Source of the DNA: Paraescarpia echinospica
Taxonomy: Eukaryota; Annelida; Polychaeta; Sabellida; Siboglinidae
Length of the DNA stretch: 64,000 bases
Reading direction: 5' to 3'
Assembly (NCBI GenBank): GCA_020002185.1
Contig: CM034535.1
Span: 69,366,012-69,430,011 of the forward strand
How positions within the stretch are numbered: position 1 is the first letter of the stretch; each line of letters starts with the position of its first letter. A program made the translations under genes and the position numbers. Below the pieces are notes generated by a model. That model made no database searches and had not been told where the DNA came from. It saw only the letters and a list, made by a program, of their open reading frames with translations. Of this stretch, positions 45,901 through 56,527 are shown piece by piece.

Positions 45901-48900
45901 ATGGTTTGGTGTCAGGATTGAACCGGCGTCGCCCAATTGTAAAATAAAAGACAAGAATCCAATTTGTCTACCAACTGAGCTAGCAGCACCAACGGAAATT
46001 CACTGACTGATTTAAGTTGTTATGATAAATCAGTCAGTGAATTTCCGTTGGTGCTGCTAGCTCAGTTGGTAGACAAATTGGATTCTTGTCTTTTATTTTA
46101 CAATTGGGCGACGCCGGTTCAATCCTGACACCAAACCATTGGTTTTTTACACTTTTTTGTTTATGTTTTCACGAAGTAATATAAACCAAGTCATTTTGTA
46201 TACTATGATGCTCTGAATGCATGGAAAGGGTCGGCCTGATGCGAGTATGGGTCACATGTGACATCACATCTCGGCATCCCGAAAAGCACATCAAAAATAT
46301 GCATATTCTTCCTTCATATATTGATATCCTAGTGATATTATGAGATTATACACATTACTTTCTGTAGCTGGATACAATATATGTTTGCTATGTATGTTTA
46401 TTGGTGTAGATTATCTCCCGTTGGTTGCATTCAATATAATTATTCTGAAAACGAGCCCAAGTTCGGCGAAACCTAGTCGACTTGTAGGCCAATTCGCATT
46501 CATTATTTTGAATAAAATTGGATTCATGTGGAACCGTAAGATAACTGCTTGTTCCTCTATGATGACTAGTGTTTGTATTATATCGGAATATTGCACAATA
46601 ACTCATTCTGATGCTCGTTTCGACCCAAAAGCTATCCTTGTAAACATGCTCTGAATGCATGGAAAGGGTCGACCTGATGCGAGTGCGGGTCATAGGTGGC
46701 GTCACAATACCATGTTATTGCCTAGCTCATTAAATTTTAATTTTCTATGGGAATCGCTACACAGGCGTGTTTAAAATCAAATTTATGCTACAACTGTATT
46801 TTTCTGTATTTTTTTAATGTTCTCAAATGTTACATACAATGTTAAACTTTGTGTACACATGGAAAACGGATTTTTGCTAATGCCTTGTTTTTATTTACTT
46901 TAATTGAAGTTGATTAGTAAAATGGTAATGTATTGATATCTGTGGAAGAATATGTCTTTCAATTGTTAGTTTTAAATTTAAACATTCCAGTCATAATTAA
47001 TAAAACACAGTTGGTCGCCGTATTGAAAATTAAAATGTTTGTTTTCATTCACTAAAAAGTCATAAAAAACTGGTCATTGCAATTACATAACAAGCTGAAG
47101 TTTGTTTTTTAAATGTAAATATAGAAACAACGTGTGATTGTCAATATTATATGCTCTTATTTTTTAGTTTTTAACACAATCATGGTATATATTTACATTT
47201 GTCAATAATCCTTGAATTACAGTAGCACTTCTAAACAAATCCTTGGATATGGTGAATATTTCCATACAATGTTCTTTTTTGATGTGCAGGAGCATCCGGC
47301 ATCAGCTCCATTGAAGGTGAAAGCTGCTGGTGACACAGAGGACGTAACAGAAAGCAAGGAGATAGTAAATCCAGAGCAGCTCATCAAGCATCCACTGCAG
47401 AACAAATGGGCCTTGTGGTACTACAAGAATGACAAGAACAAAGACTGGGCCAGCAATCTTAGACTTATCACAGCCTTTGACACAGTCGAAGACTTCTGGG
47501 GGTGAGAGGCAGAGCATACCCAGTAACAGCATTTCTAAACATCATATATAATCATTAATTGTTAACAACAACATGGGAAAACTAAGCCATCTAAAATGGT
47601 TAAACAGATTCTGCTTTGGTGACTTTGATAAACATTTTTCACTTAACTTCCACCAGCACAATTGCAAAGTTGCAAACAACTTATTTCCTAAACCAGACAC
47701 GGGCCTGTATTATATAGCAACTATTGCTTACTAATGTCATTCATTAGCTAATCCTAGATCATAGTACAGTCGAACCTCGCTTTACGGTCACCTCAGTAAT
47801 ACAACCATCTCACAATTAAGGTCACCCTAGGATAATCACAGATTTGTTCCATATACAGTAAAGTATAGGAAATGAGTCCCGCTATTATGGTCACCTTGCT
47901 ATTCAGGTCACTTGTCCAGTCCCAAGGGTGATCTGTATTGTATTAATAGTGAGGTTCCACTGTACACAGTCTTTCTCATACTAGTAATGTTCTATGTGTT
48001 CAGATTTTTTTGTAGAAAGTGTATGTTGTAAAAATGTTAAAATATCTGGTCTGTGCAAGGTACAGTATATGAATTTAAAATGTCAGGTGTTGTATTTTAT
48101 TGCAGCTTATACAACCATGTGCAGCCAGCCAGCAAATTGTCACCTGGCTGTGATTACTCCATGTTCAAGGTAAGGATAGTCTTAATTTGACTCCTTTTCA
48201 AAGTGATCTTATGTGAAGCAATAATAAAATGTTTTTCGTTAGTTGATGTTGCTAACCCCAAGACCTACGGCGCCCTGATGGGTGAGGGTATGGGGGCCCT
48301 CCCCCAGAACAAATTTCTAGATGCTCGGAGAAGTGATTTCCCGGCATTTGGAGTCGGGAATCCCGCCCGGATCATGGTGATCATTTCCATGTTTCGTAGG
48401 AGAATGAATAATAAATGTAACAGTCAGCAGGAAAACTGTAGTATGGTATCTTGTTGGGTTACTTTTCTTCACCAAGAAATAATGAATACTCGAAAACATC
48501 GCAAAAAATGTACAGCCATGACAGCACGCCGTATTCTTTACACTAAGGCTTCAATCCCACAGTGAATACCAAGTTTAGCCAATCACAGAATAGCTAGCAT
48601 AAATGTTTTGGCACGGGCTCATTCTTCACCTTTAAAAAAACGTCATCAAGTATGAGTTTCACTGCACAGAATATTAAACAAAATTTAAAAATCTGGATTT
48701 ATTTTGGGTAAGTACCTGTACCATAGAATGATTTTTGGGTTCGTAATTTTACCCTGCTGGCAGAAACACTGATGTGGTGATAACGAAACCACCCCCATGT
48801 ATTGCTTCTGGGACTTTGTGAACTTATTCGACCGCACCTAAATAATGACTGCTTGTATGTAAAGCACCTACGAACAATCTTGACTGATCAGGAACTGTAC

Positions 48901-51900
48901 AGTTATATATATTAAGGAGAGGTACTGCAGTTAAAATGGCATATTTTGACAAACATACTCAACATGTGATTCTTCTGTATTCTGATAGCATTTTATGTTT
49001 ACTATTAATAAAAATCTCTTTTATAACGTTTACATAACTCTAAGTAACTTATATTCATGAATAAAGTATGCTTCTGTCATGTCAGTAATCCCATTAGCGA
49101 ATCTTTGACAGCTGTTTAAACCTGTTTGCTAAAAGCTGTGTTTTTCCGATTTGGAAACATCATAACTGTAGAAGTAATGATACTACATTAATGGAATTTT
49201 GACCAATGTGTTTCTTGGTAACTTCTCTATGCAATGACGAAGATATATTAAAAAAATTTTTTTTTAGTTATGCTGAACATACTGATCGCAACAAAATTTA
49301 AACATATTTTTAAATATTAAATAATGACAATATATGAAATATCTCTTCGTCATTTCATAGAATGAGGTGTTGTAAATAAGAACTAGAATAAATTACATTG
49401 ATTACTGCACTATTGGAGGAGCTACAATGTTTCCAAATTATGCTATATTTTCTCTCTCCACCGGCCAACTTTGATTATTGCTATGGAAACGGGGGGTCTG
49501 GCAGAATAAAATTCAATATATTTTATTCAATAAGACATTCTCTATAACTTGGACACAAAACGTTGCATTAATTGTGTATTAAAAAAATATCCTATCTAGC
49601 TGCCATTGACCCATTTCATTCTGACAGCTAGTTAGTTGGCCACATTGGTCAGATCTGAGCAAATCCCAAATTTACAGTTGTGACAAATTATTTTGATGGT
49701 TGGGTTAATTATTTATTTTTCTCAGGTAATGATGGTTCAAGAAAAATGTATAAACCCTTACATTTCTGGAATTGGGAGAGAATTGCCTACATGGTGGTGT
49801 TGAAACTGTTTATGTAGCATGTACATGGATGAAGTGGTTTCAAGGTGAATTAGAAGAATGAAAAGTAATAATTAAAAAAAAATATTGTGCATCTGACTTT
49901 GGACATGTTTTACATGTATACATCTGCTCAAGAAGGTCATAAATCCAATGGAAGAAATCTCCCAAATTCATTTCTTCAAACAGTGGTAAAAATTCACAAA
50001 CACTTCAATTATAATTTTTTTCCAGGCAACTGTTGAAGGTAAGTGTATAAACCTATAGGTTTCTGGAATCAGAAGAGAATTGCCTACATGATGATATGGA
50101 CGTTGTGTAGAGTGTGCATGGTGGAAGTGGACTCAAGTTGAAGAATGAAAAGAAATATGTACAAAAACTGTACATCAACTTTAGACTTGTTTACCTGTAT
50201 ACAGCTGCTCAGAATGGTCATACATACAGTGAAAGAAACCTTCCAAATTCATTTCTTCAACCAGTGTAAAAATGTTATGTAAATATCTTATCTCAGTCAA
50301 AAGTTATAGTTGTTTTGAATGAAAGTCGTCACGTAAACTAAACTAATAATTTCTTTACAGATATTCACCGACAATTCAGTTGCAGTTCAGCAGTTTCTAA
50401 TTCAAAGGAATTACAACATACAAGACATAATGTACACAATAAAATTTAATATGAAACATCAACCATTCACTGGACTAGTGTAATAATGTTCATAGTACTG
50501 TTCACGTCATTGGTCATGTCATTGTTCACGACACAGGTCCCACTGTTCATGTGACTTACAACTCACAGGTTGTACAGTCTGTGGAAGTGTGTGCACACTC
50601 ACTCCAAGTGCACTGGCTGCTGACACTGCCGACACCCATGCTTGGTTGTGCCGCGTCGTTCACCTGCTGCTGCTCCCATGGAACACTCGATGCACGTTCT
50701 CTTCTTCTCGTACATCTTGATGATGTCGTGACTCCCTGCACCAGGAGCAGGACGGGGAGTGGCGGCAGGGTCCGGTCGTGAACGAACATCCCCAACCAGC
50801 CAAAGGATGATCTCCTCCAGGAAATCCTGGAAGTTGGGCCACTCGGACCCGACCACCTCCGGATTCATGTCTCGTGCCACAATGTACACATTGTGTGCCG
50901 AGGCCATCATCAGGTAGTGGAAGATCTCGTCTCCACCATTTCTTCGATTGGTGCTGGATGATGTGGTAGCCCACCATCTGGTCCATGAGGTCAACCCCCT
51001 TCATGAATTTCCGGTAGTCGGCCACGGCTGCGGGGACTGCCACCGCACATGTCGCGACACGGCTCCCACTGCTGTCGGGTCGTGGAAGTTGGACAGGACA
51101 CACTCTGGCTTTGTGTCCTGCCACACCACAAAGGACAACTCATCCTTCTGAGCCACCTTGTACTTGTGTTTCACAAGCCGCACGTTCTTCGGCAATAGGG
51201 CAGTCGGCAGGTTCTTGCGGTTGCTCCGGATGGTGCCACACGCATACACCTGCCGGGCATGCAGGTACATCAACAAGTCGGTGCTTGTATAGAAGTTGTT
51301 GAAGTACACCTGTGTGTACTGCCTGTACAGGTGGTCAACAAGGTCTGTTACAGCACTGTGTGTCAGCCCACGTTCCTGTCCTCCAGGCACCCTACCGGTG
51401 TAGACCTGGAACTTGGACAGGTAGCCAGTGTCGCTTTCCGCAAGGACCCACACCTTCACGCCCCACTTGATCGGCTTTGCTGGCAGATACTGGCAAAATT
51501 CAAGCCGGCCCTTGAATCAAATCGTGACATTTATATTGCGCCGTTCCAACAATCGTTGCTCACGGCGCCTTACAGAATGTTCGGGAAAACAGGTAAGTCT
51601 TAAGGTTTGATTTAAAATCAGTGTTTGTCATTGTTGTTGCAGTCAGCTTTTGCGGCAGCAAGTTCCATAGTGTTGGGGCTGCCACGCAAAAGGATCTATC
51701 ACCCCAGCGACGCGTTGCACGTGGCACACATAGATGATTGTGTTCACTGGAGCGCAACAATCGAGTTGGCTGACGTCGGGTCACACATTTGGTGATATAC
51801 TGTGGTGCACAGCCAGTCAGTGCTCGGTGTGTGAGTAGAAGTATCTTATACTCTACTCTAACTGCTATTGGCAGCCAGTGCAGCTTGATCAATAGAGGTG

Positions 51901-54900
51901 TGACATGACAGAACTTCCTGGCGCCGTCGACAAGGCGAGCCGCCCAGTTCTGTACTCTCTGCAACCGTTCTAGTTGTTTCACAGGCAGTCGGTGGAGTAA
52001 TGCATTGCCAACGTCAAGTCTGCTGGTAAAAAACGCATGTATGACTTGTTCTGTCGCTGCAGGTGTTAGATAACGTTTTATTCTTGCAATATTTCGGAGA
52101 TGGAAAATTGCAGATTTACAGACCGCAGTCACGTGCGTCTCCATCTTCATCTCGGCATCGAACTGTACACCAAGATTCCGTACATTCTGAGTTACAGTGA
52201 CCAAACAGTCTCCAATGCATAGTGTGCGCAGCTCAATTTTTCTTAGTTGTTGCGCAGAGCCGAACACGATGACTTCTGTCTTTGAGTCATTCAACTTTAA
52301 AAAGTTTGTCATCATCCACATCCTGATCTCCGCTACACATTCTTCAATACGGACGACAGCCGCAGCAATGTTCTCTTGGTGGGGTTTCACTGGAATGTAG
52401 ATTTGAGTATCATCCGCGTAGAAATGACACATCAAATTGTACTTGCGAATAATCTTAGCAACTGGTGCTACATAGTTGGAGAACAGCTGAGGACCCAGCA
52501 CGGAGCCTTATGGTACCCCGTATACCAGAGGACGAGCAGGCGATGTAGCACCATGAATGTGGACTGACTGGACTCTGTCTCTCAGGTATGCTTTCATCAA
52601 CCGTGTACTTCCCATATGGCGCGTATAAGGACTTAAACTGGTCGTTCAGGAAGTCGACAAACCACCGTATCTTAATGAGCTTGTCTCCTTCAGCACCTGG
52701 GGCGTCGTTGGCCAGGTGGAGGTAACGTCAAATCAGGTTGAACTTGTCCCTGGCCATCACACTGCCAAAGTTCGTTTTCAGCAGCCAGTTGCTCACCCGC
52801 CAATAATCGTTCCTGGATGGCAGACGTAACACACCCATCGCGAAACACAAGCCAACGAACGCCTTCATCTCGTTGGTGGTGACTGGCATCCAAATGAGGG
52901 CTGACGGGGGTGGTGGATTCCGCTGCCTCTCTTGGTCGGCGTACCGATTCGTTTCATCGGTCAGAAGTGTCCACATTTCGCCGGTCCAGAACTGGTCAAA
53001 GTACATCCCGGGGTTTGCTTCTGGTGCATGTAGAACGGACGCCCCACCGATTACACGAAAGCCCATCGTCACACGTTGGGCAAAGTCGCGCTCCTTCCAG
53101 GCGCCCTGGAAGCCGCCGAAATCTGAGTCGTCTGAGTCATCTTCAGCGAACAGATTTCGAACCCATTGCTCTCCAACAGCATGTCGTTCATCTGCGTCGC
53201 TTTCAGTCGAAATACTGCTCGAAGTACTGCCCGTACTACTGCCGATTTCACTGTCTTCCACGTCGATATCGCTTCCATCACTAACTGCACCATCATCCAC
53301 CATTTTTAAATGCCAAAAATCTCGAACTTCACTCCAAACTTGCAGATAAACACGCGGTTGAAAATGTGCAAATGGCTTCCAAACCGGTAGTGTGGTCATA
53401 CTGCATCATGGGAAAAATGGTAAAAGCTTGCTACGATGCACACAATTTCTATAAATACCCGGTAAGGCCGTCACGCGCATTGACTACGCCTGCAGGCGTA
53501 TCCTGAATGATAAGGTCAACTACGCCCGTAGGTGTATCCCGAATGAAATGGGTTAACAGTGTTTCTACCATGTGTGAATGTGTTTGTTTCATTGCAGATT
53601 CATTACGTTTGGTGACATTTGATGTTAACTTGTTAGCACTATTCTGTGTTGCATGTGATTGTGACACGGAGAAGACTTATTCGCTATATGTCTACTGTTT
53701 GTTGCAGGAGGGAATACAGCCTATGTGGGAAGACGATCGCAACAAGAAAGGAGGCAGATGGCTTATAAATCTTGACAAAAGACAGCGGAACACAGAGCTC
53801 GATCGATTCTGGTTAGAAACGGTAAGTGTGTCTTCCAGCGTAAATCGGTCAATAGGAGTGCAACAGTAGATTTCTATATTTGAACATATATAATTTTTAA
53901 CTATATTATACTGGCTTGTGACATGCATTGCCCAGTTGGTAAGATGCTTTCTGCAAGTGGCATGTAATAGTAATTCAAAAAAAAATTACGGTCAAACCTG
54001 TCCATAACGGTCATCGTTGGAACTGTGCAAAATTACTGTTATAGGCAGGTTGCCGTTATGGAGAGTTTCATGACTTGGATACTCACTAGGTGGAGCCACA
54101 GTATTATTAATGGTTACGTTGACGTTCACTAGTTGGTACTCTCGTGAACAATACAAACCTAGAGTTATCTATAATATTAAATATAACACTACACAACTTG
54201 CTATATTTTAATTGATGTTCCTTTTTTCTTTTTGGCCATGGTGAAATCAAGTATGCCCTCCAAGTAAAGGCCAACAGAAAAAGCTTTGATGTCCAAATGG
54301 AAACAGGAGAGTGTGAACAAGTGAAAGCCAAGCAGAGGCCCAGATTAGCTCTGGAGGGGGAATACAATTTGACCTATGGGCCATTGTAATATTTACCTAG
54401 GCAGTCACCAAGCCACCTAGGTAAATATTACAATGACCAGCTTCCACCTGTGGCTACATGCTCATGGCTTCTCTGAGCTCACTTTGGACATCAACACTGA
54501 TTCTACTCCTCTTTGCTGTAGTAAAGGAGCCATTTAGCAGCTGCAACAAGCTGATGACGCCATGTGTGACTTGATTGCAATTTGATAGTTCCATGTACAC
54601 ATGACACTGACACGATAATGTTTTATCCAGGGAAATTATGGATTCCCGTTGACCTGCCCGCAAGCGGCAGGTTGACTATGAATGGTACGGTTCAAATTAA
54701 CTGACCATTATACGCAATAGACAGGTTACCATTATGGACAGGTAGTGGGCTGTGTAAACTAATAGGAAGTCATACGGGACTTTCAAAAATGACTGTTATA
54801 TCCAGGTTATCATTATGGACAGGTGGCCGCTAAGACAGGTTTTACTGTATATATTGTGTCCTTTGTGCTTTGCAATTATTATCTACTATTTTAGAAGTTT

Positions 54901-56390
54901 CGAAGTGCTGATGTTGAGTATGAGAATTTAGCATATACTGTTGCAATGTTGTTGAAATTGTACTGAGAAACCTTTGTATGACAGACATTGTGTGGACTTG
55001 TAGAGTGTGCTTGATTATAGCCTAAGAGGTTGCCCATTACAGATAAACCTAATTATGTATATGGTCGAAAATGTTCACCAGGCTGGGAGATAACCCGTTG
55101 AATAAATATTCTTATAACAACTATTTCTCACAATTACATCTACGTTTCGACAAACAGGTTGCTGAAACTAAACAGTGAGAGTTCTTCTGCTCAATGCTCA
55201 CTATTCGAGGTGACGCAATGTTTAGTTAGGAATAGTTTGCCGGAGAAGACAACCAGTAGTTGCCAAAACAAAAGTGAACAGATAAATTAATTGTAAGAAA
55301 AAAATAAATCACTGCTAGTCATGGGGTTGATTATGTTTGATCAATGCCAGTTCCACCTTGCAAAAAAATAAATTGCATTTCCAAATTATCAGTTCCCGTT
55401 GTAAGTCCAACTTTAATACAAAATTCTAAGGAAACATTAAATTCATAATTCATTTTAACACATTTTTATTTGTATTAGAAATCTTGTGCACAATCATATT
55501 TAATTAGATATGATTAAAACCTTTTACTATTATTCATTCAACATCATTAAAATAAGTCAAGTTCATTGGCAAAAAATAAATTTCAATTCTCCCAAAATAA
55601 ATTAGGATCAATTGACCTCCGTCAGAATCGATGGACTAATTAAAATGTACTTATTTGACATGATATTTGGCATTTGTTATAATGTGGAATTGTTTTGTTT
55701 CAGTTACTGTGTTTAATAGGTGAGGCGTTTGATGACGTTAGTGAGTACGTTTGTGGGGCTGTTGTAAATATCCGACATAAAGGTGACAAGCTTGGCTTGT
55801 GGACAGGAGATGCAGAGAAGCCAGAAGCCACAATGAAAATAGGGTGAGTAACAGCAGGAGGCCTTGTTGTATGCACTTGAAGTTTGTCAGACTGCCAGAC
55901 ACAACTAATAGTTAAAACTGCAAGAGGTTGTAGTTTCCAATTATATCCGCTATGTACATTTAAAAACCAGCCACGTAATATAAAGTAGTTTGGACGAAGA
56001 TTGTTCTAGATACTTTTGGGCGTGGAATTTAATTTTTTTGATTACTAATTTTTAGTAGTGTGGTGATCATCACATGTATATCTGTTATTAAAAATAAAGT
56101 TATTACATAACTAATAGTGTTAATTTTTTAATCCCAGAAGCTTGTCAGCTACCAAATGTGTTATAAAGCAGAGCAGCTATGTTGCAGTTCATTTTCGTAA
56201 GATCATGTGATTGTGCTCAAGAATTATTTGAAATGTTCACCGTTTTTGTCGATTTGTCTGTGATGGATAATTTCATGCAAATCTAATAGAAACAAATTAG
56301 ATACTGTGACTAACAAACTGCTGCTCTTTCTGCAGGAAGAAACTAAAAGAACGGCTAAATGTACCACCGAAGCTTAGTATAGGTTATCAG
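42916..56390 (+). CDS. eIF4E: Eukaryotic translation initiation factor 4E, mRNA cap-binding protein (last exon not seen)
   Basis: Six exons (42916-42945, 47290-47501, 48106-48169, 53708-53821, 55704-55843, 56336-56390) splice in phase through GT-AG introns. The product runs from MASGQVETKE to KLSIGYQ, about 205 residues; the family's usual last ~18-20 residues, with the regulatory Ser, are missing. eIF4E binds the 7-methylguanosine cap in the cytoplasm and eIF4G within eIF4F. Visible signature residues: HPLQNKWALWYYKNDKNKDW (first cap-stacking Trp), FDTVEDFWGLYNHV (eIF4G/4E-BP surface), GIQPMWEDDRNKKGGRW (second cap Trp followed by Glu) and FDDVSEYVCGAVVN. It is class I-like. Intron 3 (5.5 kb) carries a dead piggyBac with a nested LINE, intron 1 a dispersed repeat and foldback copies, intron 4 a MITE. 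I searched up to 64000 for the last exon without success; it probably lies further on. Confidence 0.93.
43550..45595 (+). repeat. Unclassified dispersed repeat, copy 2 (inside eIF4E intron 1)
   Basis: Inverse of 3138-5510, lacking that copy's ~270-bp TA/GT insert. The decayed coding stretch reads here on the + strand at 44745-44970 (NVHILDMNTYYQQ, CQESCRNINEFMSG, TRIKKDKVFGMLS) with a stop and a frame break. It ends directly beside the foldback repeat that begins near 45610. Confidence 0.7.
45610..46013 (-). repeat. tRNA-module foldback repeat, left arm of palindrome
   Basis: It starts with the family's outer end (plus-strand ATTCATATTATATTACATCC, CTATCTATTTCC) and jumps at GCATTCAGAGCAT to the tRNA-side border (CATAGTATACAAAATGACTT). 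It then runs through the reversed tRNA-like module to CACTGACTGATTT at 46013. From 45734 the sequence is repeated in reverse complement to 46308 with few differences (one 2-bp gap near 45877). Confidence 0.8.
46027..46860 (+). repeat. tRNA-module foldback repeat, right arm and body
   Basis: AAATCAGTCAGTG at 46027 begins the mirror image of the left arm; the 13-nt loop is 46014-46026. After 46308 the sequence switches to the family body (TTACTTTCTGTAGCTGGATA), contains the conserved ~88-codon frame 46388-46654 (MLCMFIGVDYLPLVAF), and finishes with a second type of outer end (CCTAGCTCATTAAATTTTAA, GGGAATCGCT, AAACTTTGTGTACAC) shared only with 63840-64000. Confidence 0.8.
46048..46130 (+). promoter_or_regulatory. 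tRNA-like internal Pol III promoter module
   Basis: GGTGCTGCTAGCTCAGTTGG (A-box) and GACGCCGGTTCAATCCTGAC (B-box) are spaced as in a tRNA, with an ATTTTA-containing variable middle. The acceptor stem does not pair properly, so it is not a functional tRNA gene. The same module occurs reversed at 29141-29217, 45911-45990 and 63312-63391, and forward at 59384-59462. Confidence 0.65.
46861..47289. other. eIF4E intron 1, AT-rich non-coding
   Basis: No gene or repeat recognised up to the exon 2 acceptor (GATGTGCAG). Confidence 0.6.
47290..47501 (+). CDS. eIF4E: eIF4E exon 2
   Basis: Acceptor GATGTGCAG; donor after TTCTGGGG (GTGAGAGG). Encodes the acidic variable N-terminal part (EHPASAPLKVKAAGDTEDVT) and the first conserved block HPLQNKWALWYYKND with the first cap-sandwiching Trp, ending FDTVEDFW. 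The split Gly codon (GG|C) joins exon 3. Confidence 0.95.
47767..47962. mobile_element. Tc1/mariner- or pogo-type MITE, 196 bp
   Basis: Inverted ends CAGTCGAACCTCGC and AGTGAGGTTCCACTG (two mismatches) with TA on both sides (47765-47766, 47963-47964), in eIF4E intron 2. The interior repeats GGTCAC motifs. TA duplication and CAG...CTG ends are typical of the Tc1/mariner-pogo superfamily. Confidence 0.78.
48106..48169 (+). CDS. eIF4E: eIF4E exon 3
   Basis: Acceptor TATTTTATTGCAG, donor TTCAAG then GTAAGG. Encodes LYNHVQPASKLSPGCDYSMF then K, part of the dorsal eIF4G-binding surface and following helix. Confidence 0.95.
48170..49724. other. eIF4E intron 3, first part: non-coding
   Basis: No supported gene. 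The frame at 48203-48565 lacks family resemblance and starts in intronic AT-rich sequence; 48240-48380 is GC-richer and may be an old repeat. Confidence 0.5.
49725..50290 (+). repeat. Diverged ~295-bp tandem duplication in eIF4E intron 3
   Basis: Two units (from about 49730 and 50025) share TGTATAAACC, TTTCTGGAAT, AGAGAATTGCCTACATG, AGAATGAAAAG, CTTTAGAC/CTTTGGAC, TGTATAC, GCTCA, CCAAATTCATTTCTTCAA and CAGTG. They diverge by roughly a quarter of positions. Confidence 0.75.
50556..51500 (-). pseudogene. piggyBac transposase, C-terminal part with mutated catalytic Asp
   Basis: Continuing after the LINE: RLEFCQYLPAKPIKWGVKVW, VYFNNFYTSTDLLMYL (second catalytic position, normally Asp in FDNFYTS, is Asn), then, after frame changes, YRKFMKGVDLMDQMVGYHII with the third Asp and KKWWRR. 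A Cys-rich zinc-binding tail follows (KKRTCIECSMG, HGCRQCQQPVHLECAH, CTTCEL). Two frameshifts (near 51030 and 50960) plus the Asp-to-Asn change make it catalytically dead. Confidence 0.87.
51500..52605 (-). mobile_element. LINE inserted in the piggyBac transposase (5'-truncated)
   Basis: From about 52600 to 51500 (-): a start within the RT (GSVLGPQLFSNYVAP after a frame break), active site FYADDTQIYIPV, then EIRMWMMTNFLKLNDSKTEV, NVRNLGVQFDAEMKMETHVT, LDVGNALLHRLPVKQLERLQ, LPIAVRVEYKILLLTHRALT and RRWGDRSFCVAAPTLWNLLP. The 313-codon frame is intact to its stop. The tail TGTAAGGCGCCGTGAGC...GGCGCAATATAAAT is the CR1/L2-type 3' end. It splits the piggyBac frame between VDE and FKGRLEF. Confidence 0.88.
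52690..53399 (-). pseudogene. piggyBac transposase, N-terminal part
   Basis: The open frame has an acidic, serine-rich leader (DGSDIDVEDSEIGSSTGSTS), then EANPGMYFDQFWTGEMW, SALIWMPVTTNEMKAFVGLC and RLPSRNDYWRVSNWLLKTNF, the typical piggyBac dimerisation/N-terminal catalytic region. It ends at a stop after DKFNLI. The frame then changes, continuing RYLHLANDAPGAEGDKLIKI and SLYAPYGKYTVDE, which holds the first catalytic Asp, up to the LINE insertion. Confidence 0.85.
53708..53821 (+). CDS. eIF4E: eIF4E exon 4
   Basis: Acceptor TGTTTGTTGCAG, donor GAAACG then GTAAGT. Encodes EGIQPMWEDDRNKKGGRWLI, NLDKRQRNTELDRFWLET: second cap-binding Trp with adjacent Glu, and the basic residues that contact the cap phosphates. 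Confidence 0.96.
53989..54847. mobile_element. pogo/Tigger-like non-autonomous element, 859 bp, with central hairpin
   Basis: Flanked by TA on each side. Ends are inverted: CGGTCAAACCTGTCCATAAC and the reverse complement of TAAGACAGGTTTTACTG, with internal copies of CTGTCCATAA(T/C)GG near both ends. At the middle, CATTGTAATATTTACCTAGG (54384-54403) and its reverse complement (from about 54415) form a ~22-bp-arm hairpin. No transposase frame. Located in eIF4E intron 4. Confidence 0.75.
54848..55703. other. eIF4E intron 4, rest: AT-rich, no gene seen
   Basis: Nothing recognised before the exon 5 acceptor TTGTTTCAG. Confidence 0.6.
55704..55843 (+). CDS. eIF4E: eIF4E exon 5
   Basis: Acceptor TTTTGTTTCAG, donor ATAGG then GTGAGT. 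Encodes LLCLIGEAFDDVSEYVCGAV, VNIRHKGDKLGLWTGDAEKP and EATMKIG, covering cap-pocket strands and the third conserved Trp. Confidence 0.96.
56336..56390 (+). CDS. eIF4E: eIF4E exon 6 (last visible)
   Basis: Acceptor CTCTTTCTGCAG, donor TATCAG then GTGAGT. Encodes KKLKERLNVPPKLSIGYQ. The natural C-terminus (SHADT... in vertebrates) should follow in another exon. Confidence 0.93.
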
Positions 56391-56527
56391 GTGAGTTTTG
56401 CACTTTTGCTGTGTAAAGTGTGCATAATTATTACATGCATACCACATTTTAGAGTCATGCATATATATTTGTGTATGCATACCTACTTTATACATTCAAG
56501 CACAACACAGTAGACATATATAGTATT

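Larger units (their letters stand above)
50556..53556 (-). mobile_element. piggyBac DNA transposon with nested LINE, inactive
   Basis: The transposase reads 3'-to-5' across the window. The right end shows TTAACCCATTTCATTCGGGA (reading inward from about 53556), matching a TTAA target plus CCC-type piggyBac end; the left end was not found. A LINE interrupts the coding sequence at about 51500-52600. Tandem GTGTATCC(C/T)GAATGA-type subterminal repeats lie at 53497-53550. The whole lies in eIF4E intron 3, antisense to the gene. Confidence 0.82.

Noticed and set aside
45911..46131. Two apparent tRNA genes in opposite orientation
   Set aside because: A- and B-boxes are good, but acceptor stems do not pair and the module recurs only inside a dispersed repeat, so these are Pol III-promoter relics, not tRNAs.
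48203..48565. 120-codon frame in eIF4E intron 3
   Set aside because: No acceptor/donor consistent with eIF4E, no similarity to any family I know.
52873..53349. 158-codon + strand frame opposite the piggyBac N-terminus
   Set aside because: Antisense shadow of the transposase; Arg/Ser-rich with no domain.
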